Of a stretch of DNA of 64,000 bases, positions 16,095 through 26,300 are shown piece after piece. The translations under genes and the position numbers were made by a program. The notes beneath the pieces are model-generated. The model searched no databases and had not been told where the DNA came from. It saw only the letters and a list, made by a program, of their open reading frames with translations. Position 1 is the stretch's first letter. Every line of letters begins with the position of its first letter. Origin of the DNA: Flavobacteriaceae bacterium MAR_2009_75 (GTDB lineage Bacteria; Bacteroidota; Bacteroidia; Flavobacteriales; Flavobacteriaceae); the NCBI GenBank assembly GCA_002813285.1, contig PHTZ01000001.1:3967501-4031500 (forward strand). The letters are read 5' to 3'.

Positions 16095-18170
16095 ATGAGA
16101 AAAATAAAAATTATTACTATGATGATTTCGGAAAATAGACCCAAATATTTGATTCCATTAAGTTTAATGTTTGGGAGCCTATTGCTATCCTGTGGGGACA
16201 ACAAAGAAAATTCCTTGAAGGCGGGTCAAAGCCAGCAAAAGTTGGAATACCGCACGGTAAAAATACTTGACATAGACGGGCTTAAGTTTAAGGACCTAAA
16301 TAAAAATAATCAACTCGATGTTTACGAAGATTGGCGTTTAAGCGCCGATGAACGAAGTACAGATCTGGTATTAAAGCTTAGTCTTGAACAGAAAGCAGGG
16401 CTCATGTTAATCAGTACAACCCTAATGGAAAACGATGCCGGAAGAGGGCCAAGTGAGAAGCCCATCACCAGTGGTTTTTCTGAATCAGACCGGGTAAGCG
16501 AAACGAACTTTTTTACTAAAAAACCATTGGCTGCTCCGATGATGTCTTCAGCGGGTACTACCAAGGACGTCCAGCAGTTTTATAAAAGGCATTTTATTCT
16601 AAGGGCGAATACTGCGATTGACACCCTGGCGAAATGGGCCAACCGATTACAGGAATTGTGCGAGGAAGGAGACTTCGGTATTCCGGCTACGATTGCCTCA
16701 AATCCAAGAAACCATATTACTACGGATGCCTCTGTCGGTTTAAGCATGGGAAAAACTGCTTTTACCGCCTTTCCCGGGGAACTAGGTCTGGCCGCGATGC
16801 GAGATTTTGATTTAGTGAGGGAATTTGCCGAGATCTCCCGTCAAGAGTGGCGTGCCGTAGGTCTCAACAAAGGCTATATGTATATGGCCGATTTAGCAAC
16901 TGAACCCCGTTGGCAGCGAATAGAGGGAACATTTGGTGAAGATGCCGAACTAGCCGCACGAATGATAAAAGAAATTGTTTTAGGGTTTCAAGGGGATTCG
17001 TTAAATGCGACTTCGGTAGCATTGACCACAAAACACTTTCCCGGAGGTGGGTCGGGAGAAGGTGGCCAAGACCCCCATTTTGATTGGGGAAAAAAGGGTA
17101 TCTACCCTGGGGGCATGTTCGAAAGAAACCTCATCCCATTTAAAGCGGCCATAAATGCCGGAACCTCCGCGATTATGCCGTACTATTCACTTCCGTCGGG
17201 CACCGAATATGAAGAAGTTGGCTTCGCATTCAATAAACGAATTCTACAGGATGTTTTAAGGGATCAGCTCGGATTTGATGGTATCATCAATTCAGATACC
17301 GGCCCTATCGAAATGATGCCCTGGGGCGTGGAAAATTTAACTATTCGAGAACGCTATAAAAAAGCTTTGGAGGCCGGGGTTAATCTCTTTTCTGGCCAGG
17401 CCGACCCTGGATTATTGATAGGTACCCTTAAAAAATACCCAGAATTACTGCCTCTTGTAGATGCTTCGGTACATAAAATATTGATTGAAAAGTTTCAATT
17501 GGGGATTTTTGAAAACCCATATGTAGATGTAGCTGCAGCCAATCAGATTATCGGTAACGATAATTTCAAGAAAAAGGCGGATGAGGCATTACGCAAGTCG
17601 ATTGTAATGTTGCGAAATGAGGAAGGAACCCTGCCTTTAAAGTCAAGCACAAAGGTATATTTCGAGACCTATATGCAAATTAGGGATGGTGCTCCCTCCA
17701 ACATATTCAGTACCGAAGAGAATAACTGGGGCGTGACATTCGTCAACAATCCCCAAGAAGCCGATGTAGTACTTTTATGGTTGATACCAAAGGGGCCGTC
17801 CTTATTTCAATCGAAAGGTGGACCATTACACGTAGATCTATCCAACAACGGCATCGATGTTGACTATGTGAATAAGATTTCGGCCGCAAAGCCGACTATT
17901 TTAGCCATTAACTATACGAATCCTTGGGCCATTGACGAAGTATATCAAGAAGGTTCAAAAAACATAAAAGGGATTTTGGCCACATTTGGTACAACTCCCG
18001 AAGCTGTTTTGGATATTGTGACAGGTATAATTAAGCCTTCGGGAAAAATGCCGTTTACGACTCCCATTAACGATGAAATCGCGCAAAAACAAAAATCAGA
18101 TGTCCCCGGATATATGGAGGGCGCTTCTTATGGCTTGTTTCAATTTGGTGAAGGATCGACTTACAAGTGA
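16095..18170 (+). CDS. GH3-family beta-glycosidase lipoprotein
   Basis: The 691-residue product is a glycoside hydrolase family 3 enzyme with a lipoprotein signal (LLLSC, Cys33; an internal ATG nine or ten codons in gives a more standard signal length). The N-terminal TIM barrel contains the conserved KHFPGGG at about 313-319 and the nucleophile segment FDGIINSDTG with Asp401. The C-terminal sandwich domain starts near residue 490 (RKSIVMLRNEEGTLPL). GH3 enzymes release beta-linked glucose, xylose or related residues. An unusual feature is the SDTG context instead of the commoner SDW. It should act in the periplasm or at the surface. Confidence 0.88.
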   Translation: MRKIKIITMMISENRPKYLIPLSLMFGSLLLSCGDNKENSLKAGQSQQKLEYRTVKILDIDGLKFKDLNKNNQLDVYEDWRLSADERSTDLVLKLSLEQKAGLMLISTTLMENDAGRGPSEKPITSGFSESDRVSETNFFTKKPLAAPMMSSAGTTKDVQQFYKRHFILRANTAIDTLAKWANRLQELCEEGDFGIPATIASNPRNHITTDASVGLSMGKTAFTAFPGELGLAAMRDFDLVREFAEISRQEWRAVGLNKGYMYMADLATEPRWQRIEGTFGEDAELAARMIKEIVLGFQGDSLNATSVALTTKHFPGGGSGEGGQDPHFDWGKKGIYPGGMFERNLIPFKAAINAGTSAIMPYYSLPSGTEYEEVGFAFNKRILQDVLRDQLGFDGIINSDTGPIEMMPWGVENLTIRERYKKALEAGVNLFSGQADPGLLIGTLKKYPELLPLVDASVHKILIEKFQLGIFENPYVDVAAANQIIGNDNFKKKADEALRKSIVMLRNEEGTLPLKSSTKVYFETYMQIRDGAPSNIFSTEENNWGVTFVNNPQEADVVLLWLIPKGPSLFQSKGGPLHVDLSNNGIDVDYVNKISAAKPTILAINYTNPWAIDEVYQEGSKNIKGILATFGTTPEAVLDIVTGIIKPSGKMPFTTPINDEIAQKQKSDVPGYMEGASYGLFQFGEGSTYK

Positions 18171-18364
18171 ATGTTTAATTGAAGATTCTCAATATTTTCA
18201 AGAATATAAAAAATGACAAAATCCACATACTGGCCTCTGCTCTTTAAAAGGGCGAGATATCCTAATCAATAGGTTTGAAATTCGTACGAGTTGTTGGATT
18301 TGAATCTATTTACGTATTCGCAAATTTTGTAAATTAGAAATGTTTATTCATTTATTCTTTAATT

Positions 18365-18829
18365 ATGGCAGCATTCAACTTAAACATAAACGGAGTACAA
18401 CACGAATTAGATGTAGACCCGAACACCCCAATGCTTTGGGTACTGAGAGACCATGTAAAATTGTTAGGCACTAAATACGGTTGCGGTATCGCCCAATGTG
18501 GTGCCTGTACGGTGCATTTAGGCGACAATGCTGTACGTTCTTGTCAGTTGCCCGTTTCCGCGGTAGGTGAGCAAGAGATTACTACTATAGAAGGTTTGAG
18601 CGAGAATGGCGATCATCCAGTTCAAAAAGCTTGGTTGGAAATTGATGTGCCTCAATGTGGCTATTGCCAAGCGGGACAGATAATGTCAGCTTCCGCCTTG
18701 TTAAAAAGAACCCCAAATCCTTCAGATGAAGAAATCGAATCGGCCATGAACGGTAACATCTGTCGCTGCGGAACGTATACCAGAATTAAAAAGTCCATTA
18801 AAACAGCCGCAAATGCCGAAAACGTTTAA
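18365..18829 (+). CDS. [2Fe-2S] subunit of an IorA-type molybdenum hydroxylase
   Basis: A 154-residue xanthine-oxidase-family iron-sulfur subunit. The first plant-type cluster is [13 protein letters not shown] with the later Cys of VRSCQLP. The second, alpha-helical cluster uses CGYCQAGQ and NICRCGTY. It carries electrons from the molybdenum subunit encoded next. The gene ends 17 bp before that subunit. As in isoquinoline 1-oxidoreductase (IorAB), no FAD subunit gene is present, so electrons probably pass to a cytochrome or quinone. Confidence 0.93.
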   Translation: MAAFNLNINGVQHELDVDPNTPMLWVLRDHVKLLGTKYGCGIAQCGACTVHLGDNAVRSCQLPVSAVGEQEITTIEGLSENGDHPVQKAWLEIDVPQCGYCQAGQIMSASALLKRTPNPSDEEIESAMNGNICRCGTYTRIKKSIKTAANAENV

Positions 18830-18846
18830 TTAGAAAAAATCAGAAG

Positions 18847-21105
18847 ATGACAAAGATAAACACGCATATTGGACGTAGGGCTTTTATTAGGAATACAAGT
18901 TTGGCAAGTGGGGGATTGGTCCTTGGATTCAGTTTTTTAAATTCCTGTAAGCCTGAACAGGCAAAAGAGATGGCCGGTACAGAAATGCCCAACGAATGGT
19001 TCGAGATGAATTCGTATCTGAAAATTGGGGATAACGGGATGGTGACCGTCATCACACCAAATCCCGAATTCGGTCAGAATATTAGAACATCAATGCCCAT
19101 GTTAGTGGCAGAAGAGTTGGATGTTGACTGGAAAAACGTGGTGGTAGAGCAGGCGCCCTATCATGCAGAAAAATATGGCTTTCAACTCACAGGGGGTAGT
19201 ACGGGAATAAAAGCAAGATGGATACCGCTTCGAATGGCAGGTGCAACAGCAAAACAGATGTTGGTGGCCGCGGCTGCACAAACATGGCAGGTTCCCGTAG
19301 AAGAAATCACTACTGAAGGAGGAATTTTGAAACACGCAGCTACGGAAAAATCGGCCGGCTATGGCGAAATGGCTTCGGTTGCGGCAACACTTGACGTCCC
19401 TGTAGAAGTGCAATTGAAAGAAGTTAAAGACTTTAAGCTCATCAGCCGCTCCCATAAAAATGTTGATGCGAAAAACATTGTAACCGGGGTACCCATGTTT
19501 GGTATGGATTATCAAAAGGATGGCATGTTGATCGCTATGATCGTGCATCCGCCGGCCTTTGGAATGACTTTAGAATCCGTTGATTTTGAATCCGCTAAAG
19601 CCATGCCCGGCATTAAGGATGTAATAACCATCCAAAGTTTTAAGGAGGGATTTCAAAAACACGGGTTTGACACCAACGCTTTTCCTGAATTGGTGGCGAT
19701 AGTAGGTAACTCTACTTGGGAAGTGATGCAGGCCAAAAAGAAATTAAATGTTGAATGGAAGCCTATTACTCCAAATACTGAAATTGTAAACGGTTTTTTT
19801 GGACAGGAAACAAGAAATACCCCTGCGGGACTGGAATCCACACAGGGCCACAAAGCACAGATGGAGGCACTTTCAGCGATACCGGGAAATATCGTCCGAA
19901 AGGATGGAAATCCGGAGGCTGCCTTCAAAAAAGCGACAAAAATTTTAGAGAGAAGCTATTCGGCCCCTTTTCTTGCCCACAATAGCATGGAGCCTATAAA
20001 TGCTTTTGCGCATGTGGAAGGTAATAAAGTAAAAATTGCGGCACCCATCCAGATTCCATCCTTTATCATTCCTACGCTAGAAAGCAGTTTGGGAATACCG
20101 AAGGAAAATATTGAAATGGAAATGCCAAGAATGGGAGGTGGTTTTGGAAGAAAGGGCTATGCCCACTTTGTGGTGGAAGCGGCCTTAATTTCGCAAAAAG
20201 TAAATGCTCCCGTAAAGTTAATTTATAGCCGTGAAGATGACATGACGACCGGCATTTATCGTCCTGCTTACCACGCAACCTATCGCGCGGCTTTTGACGA
20301 AAATAATAATTTAACGGCGTTACATATAAAGGCGGGCGGTATACCAGAAAGCCCATTGTTCGCCAATCGTTTTCCGGCAGGGGCGATCGATAATTATTTG
20401 GCGGAAGAATGGTCCATTGATTCCAATATTACGGTTGGTGCTTTCCGCGCTCCCCGTTCCAATTTTATGGCCGGTGCCGAACAGGCATTTTTGGACGAAG
20501 TGGCAGAATTCATGGGCAAAGACGCTATTCAATTTCGATTGGACCTGCTAAAACGTGCCAGGGAGCATCCTGTTGGAGAAGAGAACGACTATGATGCCGA
20601 GCGGTACGCCGGTGTTTTGGAACTGGTGCGTGAAAAATCGGCCTGGAACCAAAATGATGAATCGAAACATCGTGGGTTTGCCGCCTATTTTTGTCATAAC
20701 TCCTATGCAGCGCATGTGCTGGATCTAAAGATGGAGAATGACAAACCTGTGGTGGAAAAAGTAGTTTGTGCAATTGATTGTGGAATAGTGGTAAATCCCG
20801 ATGCGGCCACAAACATGGCAGAAGGGGCGATAACCGATGGTGTCGGTAACGCTTTTTTTGGGGAATTGACGTTTAAAGATGGAGTTCCTCAGAAAAACAA
20901 TTTCCACCAATATCAAATGATCCGGATGAAAGAAGCGCCAAAAGAAATCGACGTGCATTTTGTACAAAATGAAATCGACCCAACGGGTATGGGAGAACCT
21001 CCGTTTCCTCCTGTTTTCGGGGCGGTGGCCAATGCCCTATATAAAGCCACGGGGCAACGGCATTATAGTCAGCCATTTATAACGAAAAAGGAAGTAGTAG
21101 GATAA
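18847..21105 (+). CDS. Molybdopterin-binding subunit of an IorB-type dehydrogenase, Tat-exported
   Basis: The 752-residue large subunit has a Tat-type signal (RRAFIRNTSLASGG, Arg10-Arg11), so the holoenzyme is folded before export to the periplasm. Typical family features are the cofactor loop GGGFGRKGYAHF, the APRSNFMAGAEQAF segment and GMGEPPFPPV with the presumed catalytic glutamate. This group (isoquinoline/aldehyde oxidoreductases) hydroxylates N-heterocycles or oxidises aldehydes; an aldehyde substrate is possible, but there is no direct proof. It forms a two-gene operon with the [2Fe-2S] subunit. Confidence 0.92.
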   Translation: MTKINTHIGRRAFIRNTSLASGGLVLGFSFLNSCKPEQAKEMAGTEMPNEWFEMNSYLKIGDNGMVTVITPNPEFGQNIRTSMPMLVAEELDVDWKNVVVEQAPYHAEKYGFQLTGGSTGIKARWIPLRMAGATAKQMLVAAAAQTWQVPVEEITTEGGILKHAATEKSAGYGEMASVAATLDVPVEVQLKEVKDFKLISRSHKNVDAKNIVTGVPMFGMDYQKDGMLIAMIVHPPAFGMTLESVDFESAKAMPGIKDVITIQSFKEGFQKHGFDTNAFPELVAIVGNSTWEVMQAKKKLNVEWKPITPNTEIVNGFFGQETRNTPAGLESTQGHKAQMEALSAIPGNIVRKDGNPEAAFKKATKILERSYSAPFLAHNSMEPINAFAHVEGNKVKIAAPIQIPSFIIPTLESSLGIPKENIEMEMPRMGGGFGRKGYAHFVVEAALISQKVNAPVKLIYSREDDMTTGIYRPAYHATYRAAFDENNNLTALHIKAGGIPESPLFANRFPAGAIDNYLAEEWSIDSNITVGAFRAPRSNFMAGAEQAFLDEVAEFMGKDAIQFRLDLLKRAREHPVGEENDYDAERYAGVLELVREKSAWNQNDESKHRGFAAYFCHNSYAAHVLDLKMENDKPVVEKVVCAIDCGIVVNPDAATNMAEGAITDGVGNAFFGELTFKDGVPQKNNFHQYQMIRMKEAPKEIDVHFVQNEIDPTGMGEPPFPPVFGAVANALYKATGQRHYSQPFITKKEVVG

Positions 21106-22230
21106 TGGGGTTATATCACAATTAGAGGGTGACCTTTTAAAAACAGCGATTGTAAGGCGTTCATTTATTTGCGGATTCATTTTTCAAAAAATGGTCTTAA
21201 GAATCGAACTTTTTATGAGACAATTTTTTAAATTGAGCAGAACTCTTGGGAGGTATGTTTGCTAAATATGGATTCACCTTGTTGTGTTAGACATTTATAA
21301 CATTTGATGATATCGATTTTCTTCGTAATTTTATCTTATAAATAACACATAATCAATATGTTCTGAAGTTACTTATTAATCGAGTGTCCATAAAGGGATT
21401 AGATTTAGATAAGTGCAATCAAAATACTGAAAATCAATTATTTGCAATGATAAGTGGCATGCTGCCACCCCGACTTTAGTATTCGAACCCTGATAATCTT
21501 TTTGATTGTCAGGGTTTAATTTTTTTGTCCCTTCTCCAAATACTACTTTCTAGCCATGTTGACCTATTAAAAAGTTAACAAATTGGTTGCCAAATCTTGT
21601 AATGTTCTCAAATCAACTAAAATACGGATATTCCTAAAATAGTTCATCGGAAAACGAACAAGGATCTTATCCCATACATTTTGGCCTTAACTGCTGGACT
21701 ATTTGCTCTTTCATATTCATAATAAGAACCGAAAATATCTTTAAGTTTGGAGCACTGACCCAAATATAATTCCAGAATCTGCGATAGGCTCAATCCTTAT
21801 TTCCTCCCGAAAAACAATAAAGGCTCCATCCGTTATAAACCCCTTAAAATGTGTAAGTCAGCAGTTCGATTTTTATGGTCTTTCAAGTTGAGTCTCAAGA
21901 ATACTTCACCGCAAACACTGTAAAGGAAAATGGTGCGATGATCTTCCAACTATGCAGCGGACTCGGTCCACGATTTTGGCTCGGGAACGCAGCGTTCCTT
22001 GTATCGGTTCTTCCTGTAGAATACGATTTGTTTCCTGAATCGGTCATAATTGTTTGTCATGGTTATTGGTTCAAACGAAAATAATTCCAACTCTTTCACA
22101 TTGATTTATTACCATGAGCCGAAATTTTTCAATCTTGACGGTAAGTGTTTGAATTACTAATAGAATTTTTAGGAGTAAAACCTGATTTCCAAGTAGCCTA
22201 CCTTTCATTTAAATTGTAAACTAAGTAAAG
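21106..22230. other. 1.1-kb spacer without a convincing gene
   Basis: No reading frame with family features or expected codon use was found; the 69-codon frame at 21875-22084 looks spurious. The region carries one strong intrinsic terminator at 21486-21526 and a short perfect inverted repeat (GGAACGC-A-GCGTTCC, near 21980). It may be a decayed gene region. Confidence 0.55.
21486..21526 (+). terminator. Intrinsic terminator
   Basis: A 13-bp stem (21486-21498 with 21504-21516, one T-G wobble), a TTTTT loop and a following T-rich tail (TTTAATTTTTTT) form a textbook Rho-independent terminator. It lies 380 bp after the molybdenum-enzyme operon, which is probably the transcript it ends, unless an unseen small RNA lies between. 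Confidence 0.8.
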
Positions 22231-22680
22231 GTGGAAAACAAGATTGATAATATTTATGATGAAATTAGAGAGATTCTCAAGAAGAACCGAGATGCTCAAG
22301 AAGGGTTTGCCAAGGCTGCAGAAAATGTGCGAAGTCCGGCTCTCAAGAATTATTTTGAAAGGAAATCGAATGATAGAAAGGATTTCAACGAAAAGCTTTT
22401 AGCAGAAATTAGAAATAGTTTTCCAGATAGAGAAATCGAGGGTTCTTTCTCTGGAACCATTCATAGGGCATGGATGGACTTCAAGGCGCTTTTTTCGGCA
22501 GATGATGACAAATCTATGCTAGACGAGGTTATTCGGGGTGATAAAGCTGCAATTGAAGAATATAATGAAGTTTTAGATTACAAACTTCTTCCCATTGGAC
22601 TAAATCATTTACTAAGCGAACAAAGGGAAAGAATTATTACGGATGTACGTAATAATGCGACAGTAGAGGATATAGAGTAA
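22231..22680 (+). CDS. DUF2383 (PA2169-type) four-helix-bundle protein
   Basis: A 149-residue all-helical protein matching the ferritin-like four-helix-bundle DUF2383/PA2169 family: a first helix pair with RDAQEGFAKAAENVRSPALKNYF, a middle GTIHRAWMDFKALFSADD block, and a last helix with IEEYNEVLDYKLLP. Members are common in Bacteroidota and Pseudomonas, often induced by envelope or other stress, with unknown function. The start is a GTG at 22231. It stands alone between two large spacers. Confidence 0.88.
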   Translation: MENKIDNIYDEIREILKKNRDAQEGFAKAAENVRSPALKNYFERKSNDRKDFNEKLLAEIRNSFPDREIEGSFSGTIHRAWMDFKALFSADDDKSMLDEVIRGDKAAIEEYNEVLDYKLLPIGLNHLLSEQRERIITDVRNNATVEDIE

Positions 22681-22866
22681 ATTTTTGAATGGAAACGCTT
22701 CTGCAGGCTAAGTTAGATTGTGTAAAATAGACTGTTAACGGTTTATCTTTAAAGTTGCAGATTACATGGCTATAATGAAAGTTTTTGAACGGCTAGTTCT
22801 TATGCTAAACTTCAAACATTTAAAAAATTATGGTAATTAACTATCCACAGTATTTCCGGAGTGAGA

Positions 22867-23110
22867 TTAGTAACTCATATTTAAAATTTTGAAAATATCG
22901 ATTAATTTTTTAAAAATCGCGAATACGCGATTTTCATTTATTTCGATGTACTCGTTGGGGGCATGTACCCTAACAAACTGTGCATTCTAAAGCCGTTATG
23001 ATCTGCCATGTGAGAGAACCAGGAATGCTATTCAGGGTATGAGCACTCCAGGTGCCACGGCATCTAATCTTCCCGGAACGGTGACTGGGGTCTTGGAGAC
23101 CCTAATATTA
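22867..23110 (-). pseudogene. Remnant of an M20-like peptidase C-terminus
   Basis: On the reverse strand, the segment ending with the stop at 22867-22869 reads FVRVHAPNEYIEIN followed by a helical tail. The HAPNE pattern resembles the conserved H-S/A-P-N-E zinc-site region near the end of M20-family peptidases. The preceding bases read PVTVPGRLDAVAPG and MADHNGFRMHS in other frames with stops between, as if a gene had decayed by frameshifts. This is a weak call made by eye. Confidence 0.35.
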
Positions 23111-23226
23111 TTATGAAGCGTTGAACGACAAATGTAGACGGTACTACCCAAAGAAGTACCCCCATCCAAAGAATTTGGCCAAAAATGAAGGTCACCTGTT
23201 TATTCCCTAAAACGCTCTTCTATGGT

Positions 23227-23244
23227 CTATATTTTAAAATATAG
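23227..23244. promoter_or_regulatory. 18-bp perfect palindrome upstream of the hybrid sensor
   Basis: CTATATTTTAAAATATAG reads the same on both strands and lies 92 bp before the ATG at 23336. It could be an operator or simply AT-rich chance; the hybrid sensor promoter must lie in this area. Confidence 0.35.
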
Positions 23245-23335
23245 TCAAAATCGAGCTGGCCTGTAATATAACTAATGGATATAAAACCATATATTATATT
23301 TTAAAAATCATTTATTGTATTGCCCGATTCATAAA

Positions 23336-26300
23336 ATGAGCAACTTTAGTACAATGAATTATATTCAAAAGATAACCTTTAGATTGAAGTCTAATAATCA
23401 CTATTTGAAGAATGCTACCTCCTGTCTTGGAATTGGAATACCCGTTGCTTTTTTAATAGCTTGTCTTGTTTGTCCTCTAATCTTTTATGGACAAAACAAT
23501 TATCATTTTGAACATATTGGTACTAAAGATGGCATGTCTCAAAGTGATGTAAATAGTATTTATCAAGATTCTTATGGCTTTATGTGGTTCGGTACCCATG
23601 ACGGGCTCAATAGGTATGACGGTTACACCTTTACCGAATACAAACCAGACCAAAACAGTACGGGCATAAATAGTAATCTCATTTTTACCATGTCGGGTGA
23701 TCAATTGGGTAATTTATGGATAGGCACTACGGGCGACGGACTTTTTTACTACAATCAAAAAAAGGAAGATTTCACACAATTTCAACATATAAAAGGTAAT
23801 TCCAAAAGTCTATCAAATGACTACATATCACAAGTATACCGTGATAGTAAAAACAGACTTTGGATTGCTACTAAAAATGAAATCAACATGCTGGATCTAA
23901 ACCGGCCCTTAGATTCCGCAGAATTCAAAAAATTTGAATTTGATTATGGTCAATCTACAAGGTCGGAAAATGCCAATGTGATCAACGTCATCTATGAGAA
24001 TCATAAAGGGGAGATACTTTTAGGAGGTCATTTTGACTTATTTCAACTTTCAATTGATGAAGAAGGTAATTCATATTTCAAGTCAATCTATAGGGAAATA
24101 GGATTTCAACAAGCCTCGATTAGAGCTATGGCCGAAGATCGGTTTAATAGACTGTTTATTGGCACGGGAGATGGATTGTATATGAAGCAATCCGAGACAG
24201 ATTCAAGTTTTGTAAAATTAAATGATGGAACTTTCACCACTATTGCCACAGATAACGAAAACCATATTTGGGGAGGTACGGATAACGGACTACAGTACTT
24301 TGATAATTCTTCTGAGTTCAATCCTCCCAAATATTTAGAAACTTTTCGATATAGGCCAGAAGACCTGAATAGTCTAAGTAAAAATGTAGTAACATCGTTA
24401 TACATTGATAAAACTGGTATTATTTGGATTGGAACCAATGGGGGAGGAGTAAATAAGTTTGATCCTAAACGGAAAAAATTCAGACATATTAAAAGAAATC
24501 TACGTGCCAATAGTTTGAGTTATGACAAGATTAGATCGATTTTCGAGGATAGCAACGGAACACTTTGGGTTGGTACGGAAGGGGGCGGTCTCAATCAGGC
24601 GATAACCTCGGAAAATAAATATGAAAGCTTTAAACACTTTAATGAACTTAATAAGGTTTTTGCCATGGAAGAGATTTCCAGAAACGGCAAGAAACTTCTT
24701 CTGCATGGGGGGCAAAACCCACCTTACCTATTTAGAGTAGATATTACAGATCCTAAAAACACGGGCAAGGTTCAAGAGGTTAAAGGGTTGAACCACAGTG
24801 TTTTTAGTATTTTAAATGACTCTCAAGAAAATTTGTGGATTGGTACTTATTCAGGAGGACTTCACAGATGGATTAAGCGAGCGGACGGTAGTTATGAAAG
24901 AACCAATTTTAAAGATAATCCTGATAATCCTCATAGTTTATCCAATAATATAATCAGGAATATATATGAGGATAGTAATGGTCATATATGGGTTGCTACC
25001 GGTGACGGACTTTGCAGATTATCTGTTAGGGAGCGATACAAAGAAAATCCAAAATTTGAGATTTTTAAAAATGATAAAGAGAACCAAGGGACTATAAGCC
25101 ATAATTATATTTTAGCACTTTATGAGAGTAGAAAGGGTGATATATGGGTCGGAACTTTTGGTGGCGGTCTCAATAAATTGAGATATGACAGTGAAAACCA
25201 ACCGCATTTTACCTCGTATACTATTAGTGAAGGCTTGCCTAATAATGTGATAAAAGGAATATTGGAAGATGAACAAGGGCACTTATGGATATCTACGAAC
25301 AAGGGGCTATCAAGATTTGATCCAGAAAAGGAAATTTTTAAAAACTATGATGTTACTGATGGCTTACAGGATAGTGAATTTCAAGAGTTAGCATGTCTAA
25401 AAAGACAGGATGGAGAAATGATTTTTGGAGGAGTAAACGGCTTTAATGCCTTTTACCCTAGGGAAATTGAGGACAATGCTACTCTTCCAGAAACGGTGGT
25501 TACTAAGCTCTCTATTTTTAATGAGAATATTTCGGTAGGTGAAGAAATTAACGGGAGGGTTCTTTTGGATAAGGCTATTTCCGAGGTCGATCAAATTATT
25601 TTAAACTATTCAGAGAATAGCTTTTCGTTTGAATTTGCTTCCTTACACTTTTCCGCACCCAACAAAAATCAATTTGCATATAAGTTAGAGGGTTTTGATC
25701 TAGATTGGGTTTATACCACTTCGGACAAAAGGTTTGCCACCTACACAAATATAGAACCAGGTGAATACACCTTAAAGGTTCGTTCCTCCAATAATGATGG
25801 GGTTTGGGATACAACGCCTTATACATTGCACTTAATGGTAAAACCACCCATTTATAGAACCAGTTTTGCCTACGCCTTTTATGGTCTGTTACTATTGCTT
25901 TTATTCATTGGTCTTTGGCGTTTCACCATTATTAGTTCTTCTAAAAAACATCAGTTAGAATTGGAGCATTTAGAAAAGGAGAAAAATGATGAACTACAAA
26001 CCTTAAAGCTCGATTTTTTTACCAATATCTCCCATGAGTTCAAGACACCTCTTACGTTGATCAAGGCACCGTTGGAATATCTTTTGAAAGAAAATGGAGC
26101 CATTGAAGAAGCCACGGTAAAAGAACAATACCAACTAATGCATAAAAACACCAATTACCTTTTGAAGTTGGTAGATCAACTGCTCGATTTTAGGAAAATA
26201 AACCAAGGAAAAATGTCTTTAGTGGTAAGGAATACCGATATGATTTCTTTCATAAAGGAAGTTGCAGAGCCTTTTCAGTTCCTTGCATTGAAAAAGAACA

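Larger units (their letters stand above)
22681..23335. other. Spacer with a decayed gene remnant upstream of the hybrid sensor
   Basis: No intact gene is present. Most of it is low in coding signal; a reverse-strand peptidase-like remnant is listed separately. An 18-bp perfect palindrome, CTATATTTT/AAAATATAG, lies at 23227-23244, and an imperfect 21-bp-spaced half-site pair is at 23287-23315. Confidence 0.5.

Noticed and set aside
21481-21516. ATTCGAACCC resembling a tRNA T-loop
   Set aside because: The bases around it do not form a T-stem or acceptor stem; the segment is explained better as the terminator stem.
21875-22084. 69-codon frame in the 1.1-kb spacer
   Set aside because: No homology recognised, no ribosome-binding context, mixed composition.
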